From the NCBI GenBank assembly GCA_964563155.1, contig CAZLVL010000008.1, forward strand, positions 48,579 to 112,578: a stretch of DNA of 64,000 nt, in the 5' to 3' direction. Origin of the DNA: DUPQ01 sp964563155. Its GTDB lineage: Bacteria; Bacillota; Clostridia; DUPQ01. This document shows, in pieces, positions 18,181-25,632 of the stretch (position 1 is its first letter; each line of letters starts with the position of its first letter). The position numbers and the translations under genes are program-made. The notes under the pieces are model-generated. The model saw nothing but the letters and a program-made list of their open reading frames with translations. It searched no databases and was not told where the DNA came from.

Positions 18181-19617
18181 GCTCTTTTTAAATATTCCAG
18201 CCAAAACTTCTATACCTTTAATAGCTTTTTCCAAGGATTCTCCAGAGTAGTTTATTATAAATTCTCCACTAGAATCTTTTTTCTTGTGTCTATATGAAGA
18301 TACTGCAGATATTTTAAGTCCCTTGTTTTTTGCTCTAGCTATAACATCCACATCTTCTAAATCTGTTTTAAGACCTAGTATAAAGTGGAGTCCTGAGTTG
18401 TGTTCAATGATTTCATAGTCTAAACCTTTAAAGTTTTTATCTATAACTTCAATTAGTTGGTCTCTTTTTTTCTTGTAAAAGGTTCTCATTCTATTTATGT
18501 GCTTTTCAAAATGTCCAGATAATATGAAATTGGCAAGAATCTTTTGTTCCATAACTGCAACTGTATTGGAATAAAAACTAAGTTTAGCTAAAAAGTCCTT
18601 GTTTAAATAATCTGGTAAAACCATATATGCCACCCTTATAGCTGGAGATATGGTCTTGGTAAAGGTGTTCATATAGATGACTCTATGGTCTTTATCTATA
18701 CTTTTTAAAGGTGCTATGGGTTTTCCTTCCATTCTAAACTCAGAGTCATAGTCATCTTCAATAATATAGGCCTTATTTTGTTCAGCCCACCTTAAAATCT
18801 CAATTCTTTTATTAATAGGCATTACCACTCCAGTGGGAAAATGATGAGCTGGGGTTATATGCACCATACTTGCATTACTTGTAAAAAGAGCCTCTGTGTC
18901 CATGCCATCTTCTTTTACATCTAAGTGTATACACCTTACCCCATTATTCTTATATATTAAATAGGGTTTTTCATAACCAGGATCCTCAAGAGCTATTACT
19001 TGGTCTTTGCCAAAGTATCTTATTAAAAGATTGTATAGATATTCGGTACCTGCCCCAATAATCACATTTTTTGCATTACATTCAATTGCTCTAAAGTGCA
19101 ATAGATGGTCACAAATTGCCTTTCTTAAGTCATATAGCCCTTGAAAAGGCACACTTTCCATGGTCTCTCTAAAGCTTTGTGAATCTGACAAAATTTCTCT
19201 GGTTATTCTTGTCCATATAGAAAGAGGAAAATTATCTATATCAATGGCATTGGAAACAAAATCTGCTTGTATCTTTTCTTTTTTATGCACCTCATCTTGC
19301 TTACTTACCTTTTCTATATCTAAAGACACAAGTTTTTCATTCATACTAGCTATTGGTCTTTCTTCAATTAAAAAGTCTAAATCAGATACAAAATATCCCC
19401 TTCTTTCAAAAGAGCTAATATAGCCTTCTGCTTCTAGTTGTCCATAGGCTGTTTCTACAGTTATTAAAGATATATTGTGATGGGTTGCAATTGACCTTTT
19501 AGAGGGCAACCTTTCTCCTTTTTTTATAAAGCCCTTGGAAATATCTTCTTTTATATATAAATAGAGTTGTTCATAAAGGGGCTTTTTGTCTTTTGGATCT
19601 AATATGTAGGTTAGCAT
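18175..19617 (-). CDS. pdxR: MocR-family regulator PdxR (GntR HTH fused to class I aminotransferase fold)
   Basis: 480 aa. Residues 1-75 are a GntR-type winged helix (PLYEQLYLYIKEDISKGFI, LPSKRSIATHHNISLITVETAYGQLEAEGYI). A linker of about 50 residues leads to an aminotransferase fold with the PLP lysine in NTFTKTISPAIRVAY. MocR proteins sense PLP and regulate vitamin B6 synthesis. The divergent pdxS 140 bases away supports the PdxR assignment. Start at ATG after AGAGGTGATTTC. Confidence 0.85.
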   Translation of the reverse strand: MLTYILDPKDKKPLYEQLYLYIKEDISKGFIKKGERLPSKRSIATHHNISLITVETAYGQLEAEGYISSFERRGYFVSDLDFLIEERPIASMNEKLVSLDIEKVSKQDEVHKKEKIQADFVSNAIDIDNFPLSIWTRITREILSDSQSFRETMESVPFQGLYDLRKAICDHLLHFRAIECNAKNVIIGAGTEYLYNLLIRYFGKDQVIALEDPGYEKPYLIYKNNGVRCIHLDVKEDGMDTEALFTSNASMVHITPAHHFPTGVVMPINKRIEILRWAEQNKAYIIEDDYDSEFRMEGKPIAPLKSIDKDHRVIYMNTFTKTISPAIRVAYMVLPDYLNKDFLAKLSFYSNTVAVMEQKILANFILSGHFEKHINRMRTFYKKKRDQLIEVIDKNFKGLDYEIIEHNSGLHFILGLKTDLEDVDVIARAKNKGLKISAVSSYRHKKKDSSGEFIINYSGESLEKAIKGIEVLAGIFKKSL

Positions 19618-19662
19618 GAAATCACCTCTGGTCCTATTTTATTATACACTTTTGGTTATATC

Positions 19663-19698
19663 AATAGGTTCAAATAGATAATACCCTATTCATATACT
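19663..19698 (+). promoter_or_regulatory. pdxS promoter with inverted repeat (candidate PdxR site)
   Basis: A -35-like TTCAAA (19669-19674) and -10 TATACT (19693-19698) are 18 bases apart. An inverted repeat AATAGG (19663-19668) and CCTATT (19685-19690) brackets the -35 and spacer; a further CCTATT lies at 19633-19638. This placement suits a PLP-responsive PdxR operator in the divergent intergenic region. Inference from position and symmetry. Confidence 0.4.
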
Positions 19699-19757
19699 AG
19701 ACTTTTAAAGTTGCTTAGAAAAAATAACAAGAGATTATTTATGAAAGGACCTTACAT

Positions 19758-20630
19758 ATGAATACATTAAATATTGATTTTATAGAAATGGCAAATAAAG
19801 TTTCAGGTGGAGTAATTATGGATGTAACCAATCCCCACCAAGCAAAAATTGCAGAAAAAGCAGGTGCCAAAGCAGTTATGGCCCTAGAAAGAATTCCAGC
19901 TGATATAAAGGCGGCAGGAGGGGTTTCAAGAATGAGTGACCCTAAAATGATTAAAGAAATAATGGAGGCTGTTTCTATCCCAGTAATGGCAAAATGCAGG
20001 ATTGGTCATTTTGTAGAAGCCCAAATTTTAGAAGCTATAAATATAGATTTTATTGACGAATCAGAGGTGCTAAGCGATGCAGATTCTCTTCACCATATAG
20101 ATAAGACCACTTTTTCCGCTCCTTTTGTCTGTGGAGCAAAAGACTTATCTGAGGCCTTAAGAAGAATAAATGAAGGTGCCAGCATGATTAGGACCAAGGG
20201 AGAACCAGGCACTGGAGACGTGGTGCATGCTATAGATCATATGAGAAAAATCAATAAACAAATGCGTCATGTTCAATCTTTAAGTAAAGATGAATTGTTT
20301 GAAGAGGCTAAAACCATGATGGTACCTTACGAATTACTCTTATACGTCCATGAAAATGGTCATTTACCAGTAGCTAATCTAGCAGCAGGAGGAATAGCAA
20401 CACCAGCTGATGCAGCTATTATGATGCAATTAGGGGCTCAAGGTGTATTTGTAGGCTCTGGAATCTTTAAATCTTCAAATCCTGATAAAAGAGCAAAAGC
20501 TATTGTAGAAGCTGTTAAACACTTTGATAATCCTAAGATGCTAGCTGAGTTATCCATGGACTTAGGCGAAGCCATGGTAGGAATTAATCCTGAAGAAATT
20601 GAGATTTTAAAGTCTCAAAAAAGAGATTAG
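19758..20630 (+). CDS. pdxS: Pyridoxal 5'-phosphate synthase subunit PdxS
   Basis: 290 aa, full family length. TIM-barrel synthase subunit of the DXP-independent vitamin B6 route; it condenses ribose 5-phosphate, glyceraldehyde 3-phosphate and ammonia. Signature stretches are GGVIMDVTNPHQAKIAEKAG, PVMAKCRIGHFVEAQILE (catalytic Lys), FIDESEVL and GAKDLSEALRRINEGASMIRTKGE. Ammonia normally comes from the glutaminase PdxT, usually the next gene; no pdxT is found here or elsewhere in the window. It is divergent from pdxR. Ribosome site GAAAGGA. Confidence 0.95.
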   Translation: MNTLNIDFIEMANKVSGGVIMDVTNPHQAKIAEKAGAKAVMALERIPADIKAAGGVSRMSDPKMIKEIMEAVSIPVMAKCRIGHFVEAQILEAINIDFIDESEVLSDADSLHHIDKTTFSAPFVCGAKDLSEALRRINEGASMIRTKGEPGTGDVVHAIDHMRKINKQMRHVQSLSKDELFEEAKTMMVPYELLLYVHENGHLPVANLAAGGIATPADAAIMMQLGAQGVFVGSGIFKSSNPDKRAKAIVEAVKHFDNPKMLAELSMDLGEAMVGINPEEIEILKSQKRD

Positions 20631-20717
20631 TAAATATTAATTTAATAAGAATGCTACTGTATTAAGGAAGAATAACCAGAAAAACAGATAAAAATATTCT
20701 TAGTCCAATGCAAATTA

Positions 20718-20747
20718 AGAAAAAGACACCTATAGGTGTCCTTTTCT
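20718..20747 (+). terminator. Terminator after pdxS
   Basis: Palindromic stem around GACACC-TATA-GGTGTC, extended by AGAAAA on the left and TTTTCT on the right, 88 bases after the pdxS stop. It closes the pdxS transcript ahead of the next promoter. Confidence 0.75.
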
Positions 20748-20753
20748 CTCTTG

Positions 20754-20783
20754 TTGACATTTTCTTGTTTTTTGGTGTAGAAT
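20754..20783 (+). promoter_or_regulatory. Sigma-A promoter of the oxoamine synthase-SDR operon
   Basis: Perfect -35 TTGACA (20754-20759) and -10 TAGAAT (20778-20783), spacer 18. The leader is about 95 bases. An inverted repeat TTATTAC-ATG-GTAATAA at 20794-20810, just past the expected start point, is a candidate operator. Confidence 0.65.
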
Positions 20784-20793
20784 CACCTTAATA

Positions 20794-20810
20794 TTATTAC
20801 ATGGTAATAA
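20794..20810. promoter_or_regulatory. Perfect 7-bp inverted repeat, candidate operator
   Basis: TTATTAC and GTAATAA separated by ATG, about 10 bases downstream of the -10 of the operon promoter, where a repressor would block initiation. No regulator gene is adjacent. Confidence 0.4.
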
Positions 20811-20883
20811 ATTGTCCAGGGATATTATTTTATAAAGAAAGGCTTGTGCTTAAAGAGTACTTATTTTTTTTAGGACAAGAAAT

Positions 20884-22077
20884 ATGGTTATGGATATTTT
20901 TCAAAAAGCTTATCACTACAAAACTGCAAATCAGGCAAGAGAGGCGGGTATTTACCCATATTTTCATGCTTTAGAATCTAAACAGGATGTTAGAGTTATT
21001 ATGGAAGGTGCCCCTAGAATAATGTTAGGCTCTAACAATTATCTAGGTTTAACCACCAATCCTGATGTTATGCTAGCTGCTACAAAGGCTATAGAGCAAT
21101 ATGGAACAGGTTGTTCAGGATCTCGTTTTTTAAATGGGACCTTGGAACTACACTTGGAATTAGAAAGAGAATTAGCTGACTTTTTAGGCACAGAAGATGC
21201 CTTGGTATTTTCAACAGGTTTTCAAACTAATCTTGGTATTATCTCAGCAATTGCTGGTAAGAATGACTTCATCTTAAGTGACAAGGAAAATCATGCCTCT
21301 ATTTATGATGGTTGCAGATTATCTAGTGCCACTGTTTTAAGATATAGGCACAATGATATGGTAGACCTAGAAAGACAATTAAAAAAAGTACCAGAAGAAT
21401 CTGGTAGCATAATAATTACAGATGGAGTCTTTTCTATGGGAGGAGACATAGCTGATTTACCAGGAATAGTGAAATTGGCAAAAGAATATGGCGCAAGAGT
21501 TATGGTGGATGATTCTCATGGTTTAGGCGTTTTAGGTCCAAATGGTAAGGGTACAGCTGAATATTTTGGTTTAGAAAAAGATATTGATATTTACATGGGG
21601 ACCTTTTCCAAGTCTTTAGCTTCTTTAGGAGGCTATATGGCTGGAGACAGTATAGTTATAGATTATATTCGTCACAATTCTCGCCCCTTTATCTTTTCAG
21701 CTTCTATGACTCCTTCATCTTGTGCAGCTGCCCTAGCAGCCTTGAAGCATTTAAGAGCTAACCCACAATTACCCAAGGCACTTATAAGTATTTCAAAATA
21801 CTTTAGAGAAAAATTAGACCAAGCTGGGATTAAAACAAGATTTTCAGAAACACCTATCATACCAATTTATACCTATGAATTGACCACTACCTTGACCATA
21901 GCAAAGCACTTGTATGATGAGGGTGTCTATGTGAATCCTTCTCTGCCACCAGCTACACCACCCAATGAGTGTCTTTTAAGAACTAGTTTAATGGCAACTC
22001 ATACAAGACCCATAATTGATGAGGCGGTGGAAATTATAAGTAGAGTTTTAGGAGAGTATCAGATTTATGAAAAATAA
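20884..22077 (+). CDS. PLP-dependent alpha-oxoamine synthase, serine palmitoyltransferase-like
   Basis: 397 aa of the BioF/Kbl/HemA/SPT family, which joins an amino acid to an acyl-CoA with loss of CO2. PLP sites: HASIYDG, DDSHGLGVLG and the Schiff-base Lys in GTFSKSLASLGG (near residue 243). Several stretches resemble what I recall of Bacteroides serine palmitoyltransferase more than BioF or Kbl: GIYPYF near the N terminus, GSNNYLGLT, GTGCSGSRFLNGTLELH, SPIIPIY-like TPIIPIYTYE, and GVYVNPSLPPATPP followed by LMATHT. The next gene is an overlapping short-chain reductase, as expected for 3-ketosphinganine reduction. Alternatives are Kbl, BioF or a CqsA/LqsA-type signal synthase. AGGA precedes the ATG by 8 bases; a second ATG two codons later is possible. 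Confidence 0.75.
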   Translation: MVMDIFQKAYHYKTANQAREAGIYPYFHALESKQDVRVIMEGAPRIMLGSNNYLGLTTNPDVMLAATKAIEQYGTGCSGSRFLNGTLELHLELERELADFLGTEDALVFSTGFQTNLGIISAIAGKNDFILSDKENHASIYDGCRLSSATVLRYRHNDMVDLERQLKKVPEESGSIIITDGVFSMGGDIADLPGIVKLAKEYGARVMVDDSHGLGVLGPNGKGTAEYFGLEKDIDIYMGTFSKSLASLGGYMAGDSIVIDYIRHNSRPFIFSASMTPSSCAAALAALKHLRANPQLPKALISISKYFREKLDQAGIKTRFSETPIIPIYTYELTTTLTIAKHLYDEGVYVNPSLPPATPPNECLLRTSLMATHTRPIIDEAVEIISRVLGEYQIYEK

Positions 22078-22864
22078 GAGAATAGCCTTAATAAGTGGAG
22101 CCTCTTCTGGGATTGGTTATGAAACAGCCCTATTATTACTAAAAGAAGACTATCATGTAGTAAATTTAAGTAGAAGAGATTTTACTCATCCAAACATTGA
22201 ACATATTAAATGCGATGTAACCGATAAAGAACAAGTAGAAAAGGCTGTAGCCCAAGTCATTGCAAAGTATGGTGTTATTGACCTTTTAGTTTGTGCTGCA
22301 GGTTATGGAATAGCTGGTGCTATAGAATTTACTAAAGAAGATGATTTCAAAAGACAAATTGATGTGAACTTTTTTGGAACAGTTCATCTAGTACAAGCAA
22401 GCTTAGCTCATATGAGAAAAGAAAAAAGTGGCAGAATCATTTGTCTTTCTTCTGTAGCTGGCGTTATATCTATTCCCTTTCAAGCCTTCTATAGTATATC
22501 TAAAAGCGCTATTAATTCCTTCGTTACAGCCCTTTCCCATGAAGTTAGGCCCTTTAATATAAAGGTTACAGCTCTAATGCCAGGAGATACTAAGACAGCC
22601 TTTACAGCATCTAGGGTTACTAATCTAGCTGGTAATGACCTTTATGAAAATAGGATTGGTAAATCCATTGAAGTCATGGAAAAAGATGAAATGTCTGGAG
22701 ATAACCCAAAAGATATAGCAAAAGACATAGTTAAGATATCAAAAATGAAACATCCCCTAGCTCTTTATACAGCTGGTTTTAAGTATAAGGTCTTTGTACT
22801 TTTGCAAAAGCTTTTACCTCAAAGATTAATTTCAAAAATTATCTTCATGATGTATGCCAAATAA
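22067..22864 (+). CDS. Short-chain dehydrogenase/reductase, candidate 3-ketosphinganine reductase
   Basis: 265 aa, classical SDR: cofactor motif GASSGIG, CDVTD, CAAGYGIAG, catalytic Ser in ICLSSVAG and YSISKSA (Y-x3-K). The basic SRRD after beta-2 suggests NADPH. The last 35 residues (FVLLQKLLPQRLISKIIFMMY) are hydrophobic and could attach the protein to the membrane, as in reductases of long-chain substrates. It overlaps the upstream synthase gene by 11 bases, so the two are translationally coupled. Substrate is inferred from the pairing: the 3-keto product of the synthase. Confidence 0.8.
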   Translation: MKNKRIALISGASSGIGYETALLLLKEDYHVVNLSRRDFTHPNIEHIKCDVTDKEQVEKAVAQVIAKYGVIDLLVCAAGYGIAGAIEFTKEDDFKRQIDVNFFGTVHLVQASLAHMRKEKSGRIICLSSVAGVISIPFQAFYSISKSAINSFVTALSHEVRPFNIKVTALMPGDTKTAFTASRVTNLAGNDLYENRIGKSIEVMEKDEMSGDNPKDIAKDIVKISKMKHPLALYTAGFKYKVFVLLQKLLPQRLISKIIFMMYAK

Positions 22865-22920
22865 GGTATAATTGAAATACATTATATAATTTAATATTTG
22901 ACATACCATGGGAGGTAAAA

Positions 22921-23544
22921 ATGTTTTGTTCAAATTGTGGAAATAAAGTGGAACCTAATCAGGCCTTTTGTGCTAATTGTGGAAATAGGCTTAAGAACCC
23001 AAATTTGACACCTACAAACCAAACAAGTACAGCTACACAAGAACCAGTAGTAGCAAAAGCTAACTTCATACGGCCATCTTGGCTTTTAAGAACCAATAGA
23101 AAACTATCCATGCTCAAATTTGCAATATGTAATATTGTTTTTTATCAAGATTACTTAATTCTAGCTCATTTAAGTAAAGAAAGACAAAATGCAGAGATTG
23201 CCCAACTACAAACTCAACTAAAGCAAAATAATACTGGCTTTTTTAAGGGTAGTGCTGAAATGATGAAGTTTTGGGCCAGTTACCACCTTAAGTATCAAGA
23301 CATGGCTCCAGAAGCAATTTTAGGAGAAGATCCTATGAATAGGGTCATAAATTATAATCAAATTATGAAGTTTAAATACAGGGCCCTAGACACTGACATA
23401 GATGGTCAAAGAAGCGGTGGCAGTTTATCCATTGAACTTGTTGGTGGTGAAAAACTTAACTTTTCCCATGAACTAAGCCACAAAAAAGACATAAAGGTCT
23501 TTTTAGAATCTATACTTGGTAATAGGTTGAATTATAGAAAATAG
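22921..23544 (+). CDS. Zinc-ribbon protein with unknown C-terminal domain
   Basis: 207 aa. The N terminus MFCSNCGNKVEPNQAFCANCG is a double CxxC zinc ribbon (zinc_ribbon_2 type). A linker rich in T, N and Q leads to a domain of about 150 residues with no recognised motif, containing IVFYQDYLILAHL, a charged helix rich in Q/L, and a beta-rich end. No signal peptide or membrane helix. It follows the SDR gene by 56 bases on the same strand and has its own GGGAGG site. Two other zinc-ribbon proteins lie at 59.9-61.1 kb. Confidence 0.6.
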   Translation: MFCSNCGNKVEPNQAFCANCGNRLKNPNLTPTNQTSTATQEPVVAKANFIRPSWLLRTNRKLSMLKFAICNIVFYQDYLILAHLSKERQNAEIAQLQTQLKQNNTGFFKGSAEMMKFWASYHLKYQDMAPEAILGEDPMNRVINYNQIMKFKYRALDTDIDGQRSGGSLSIELVGGEKLNFSHELSHKKDIKVFLESILGNRLNYRK

Positions 23545-23557
23545 TTCTTTTTCAGCA

Positions 23558-25330
23558 TTAAATTATCTCAACTATTTCTCTAACAAGATTAGGGTCAAAT
23601 TGTAGGCCCGCCATTTCTAAAAGCTCATTTTTAGCTTGGTCTTGTGTTAAAGCTTTTTTATAGGGCCTTCCTGCCAGCATAACATCATAAGAATCTAGTA
23701 TTGAAAATATTCTAGATAACTTTGGTATCTCTTCTTCTTTTAGACCTAAAGGATAACCTATACCATCCCATCTTTCATGATGGTATAAAATATGCTCACT
23801 GGTATGATTTAAACTACTTATAGATTGACTGATTCTGTATCCTATCTCAGGATGCTTTTGAACCATTTCCCATTCATTTTTACTTAGTTTATCATTCTTT
23901 GAAAACATTCTTCTATTCAAACCTATGTAGCCAATGTCATGATAATGGGAAAGCTTTTTTAAGGTATCAATTTCTTTAGAGCTAAGATTCATGTGTTTTC
24001 CAACTTTTTCTGAAAGAGCAACCAGCCTTAAGGTATGTTCTTTTGTTTCAGTCCCATAGCTAAAAACTTCTTTCATCATAGCACTTAAGACATCCTTGTT
24101 GTAGTTAGCATGGGTTCTACCCTTATCCTTGTACATATCTTCTTCAGCTTTTGCTAAAAGTCCTGTAATAGAAAGGGCCTTGTTATTAAGAGTGGATTTA
24201 CCTAAAGAAAGACTAGCAAAAAAACTAGGCTTTTCACTTTTCATGTTTTGGTCACACTTATTATAAATTTCATCTAGATAGCTTTGGGTGGTTAATTCAT
24301 CTGTCTTTTTTAATAAAATAACAAACTGGTCTCCTCCGACTCTAGCAATTATGGCATCTTTTGGAATAATACTTTTAAAACAATTTGCTATAGCCTTTAT
24401 AGTTTCATCCCCATAATAAATACCCAAGGCATCATTTATAATTTTAAGTCCTTTTATTTCCGCATATATAAGTGAAAGTGGAAGGTCATCTTGTTCAATC
24501 TGTTTTTGTAGATATTGGAAGATATAATCTTTGTTATAAAAACCAGTAAGAGAGTCATGGTTACTTAAATAGAAAATCTCTTTTTCCTTAGCTTTTCTTT
24601 CAGTAATATCTTTTGAAATACCAACTAATCCAATACATCTATTTTCATGGTCTAGTAAGGGAGTTTTTTCAATTTTAAAGACATGAAGTTTATCTTCATC
24701 TTTTTTATATACTTCATATTGACCAGAAACCTTTTCTTGAAATTCTACAACATCCTTATCCAAATGGGAGTAGTATCCCTTTTCATAGGGTCCAAATATG
24801 TCTTGGTCTGATTTATTTAAGCAATCTGTTATACTCAAATTATTAAAGTCCAAAAAAGCTTTATTACATCCTAAGTACCTGTAATTTACATCCTTGTAAT
24901 ATATTTGGTCTGTAACTGAATCTATGAGGGCTTGAAGAGTAAGAGCCTTTATGCTTTCTTCTTCCATTAATTTTGTTAACTTAATATTACTATTATCTAA
25001 GCTAGCATTGGCCTTCTTTAAATCCCTGTTGGCAGCTTCTGTCTTTTTAAGAGCCCTGTATATTAACATATATATAACTAGAGCTGTAACTGAGACATAA
25101 AAAAGTCCTTTACCAATATTCAGATGTAAATAGTTATCTAAGTCTTCTAAAAAAGTTATTACAAGATGGTCGGTTATTAAAATCCATGCACACCCTAAAA
25201 TGAAATATATTAAGGTTATGAATAGTGCTTTTTTATTAAAAAATTTGTTTGTAAAAACAGATACTTTTTTTGTCTCATCCTTGGTAGAGTTTTTTCTTGT
25301 GTTTTTACTTTCTTTACTAAATACTTTCAT
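23558..25330 (-). CDS. Membrane PAS-GGDEF-HD-GYP signalling protein
   Basis: 590 aa. Two membrane helices near the N terminus (about 30-55 and 75-95) enclose a short outer loop; a coiled coil, a PAS domain (about 125-245), a GGDEF domain (about 250-400) and a C-terminal HD-GYP domain follow. The cyclase motif reads GGDQF, so the acidic residue needed for catalysis is a Gln and cyclase activity is doubtful. The phosphodiesterase domain keeps YHDIG, QKHPEIG and HHERWDGIGYP, but the usual Lys after HDIG is Tyr. Likely role: turning over cyclic di-GMP in response to a PAS signal. It lies just downstream of the che operon. The start at 25330 has AAAGG; an in-frame ATG four codons earlier lacks one. 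Confidence 0.85.
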   Translation of the reverse strand: MKVFSKESKNTRKNSTKDETKKVSVFTNKFFNKKALFITLIYFILGCAWILITDHLVITFLEDLDNYLHLNIGKGLFYVSVTALVIYMLIYRALKKTEAANRDLKKANASLDNSNIKLTKLMEEESIKALTLQALIDSVTDQIYYKDVNYRYLGCNKAFLDFNNLSITDCLNKSDQDIFGPYEKGYYSHLDKDVVEFQEKVSGQYEVYKKDEDKLHVFKIEKTPLLDHENRCIGLVGISKDITERKAKEKEIFYLSNHDSLTGFYNKDYIFQYLQKQIEQDDLPLSLIYAEIKGLKIINDALGIYYGDETIKAIANCFKSIIPKDAIIARVGGDQFVILLKKTDELTTQSYLDEIYNKCDQNMKSEKPSFFASLSLGKSTLNNKALSITGLLAKAEEDMYKDKGRTHANYNKDVLSAMMKEVFSYGTETKEHTLRLVALSEKVGKHMNLSSKEIDTLKKLSHYHDIGYIGLNRRMFSKNDKLSKNEWEMVQKHPEIGYRISQSISSLNHTSEHILYHHERWDGIGYPLGLKEEEIPKLSRIFSILDSYDVMLAGRPYKKALTQDQAKNELLEMAGLQFDPNLVREIVEII

Positions 25331-25475
25331 AATACCTTTCATTTTTCATAAGTGTGACAAATGCAAGTTTCTTCTAAGTGCTTACCAAAAAGGTCAATTT
25401 TAAAAAAATATCAAGGTTGAAAAATCGCAAAATCTAAACCAAAAGATCCTCTCAATTTTCTCCCCTTAAGTTAGC

Positions 25476-25503
25476 ATTATACTAAAAAATGAAAGTTTTA
25501 CAA
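25476..25503 (-). promoter_or_regulatory. Sigma-A promoter of the HD-GYP gene
   Basis: On the minus strand TTGTAA (25498-25503) and a perfect TATAAT (25476-25481), spacer 16. The leader to the start at 25330 is about 140 bases; I see no c-di-GMP riboswitch in it. Confidence 0.6.
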
Positions 25504-25554
25504 AGGAAAAATTTGAAGTTTTTCCAGATTCCCTAGATTATTTGCAAAATTAAT

Positions 25555-25589
25555 GACCAGGTAATAAATTTTACTTTATTTACCTGGTC
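25555..25589. terminator. Terminator-like hairpin after the che operon
   Basis: Perfect 10-bp inverted repeat GACCAGGTAA and TTACCTGGTC with a 15-base loop, 44 bases after the stop of the chemoreceptor gene. On the minus strand it is followed by ATTAATTTTG, on the plus strand by TTTTG. Confidence 0.65.
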
Positions 25590-25632
25590 TTTTGAAAATA
25601 TTTCTCTTTTATTTACTCAATTGTAATAACTT

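Noticed and set aside
25331..25470. Possible c-di-GMP riboswitch in the HD-GYP leader
   Set aside because: The leader is long enough, but no GEMM-type conserved core was found.
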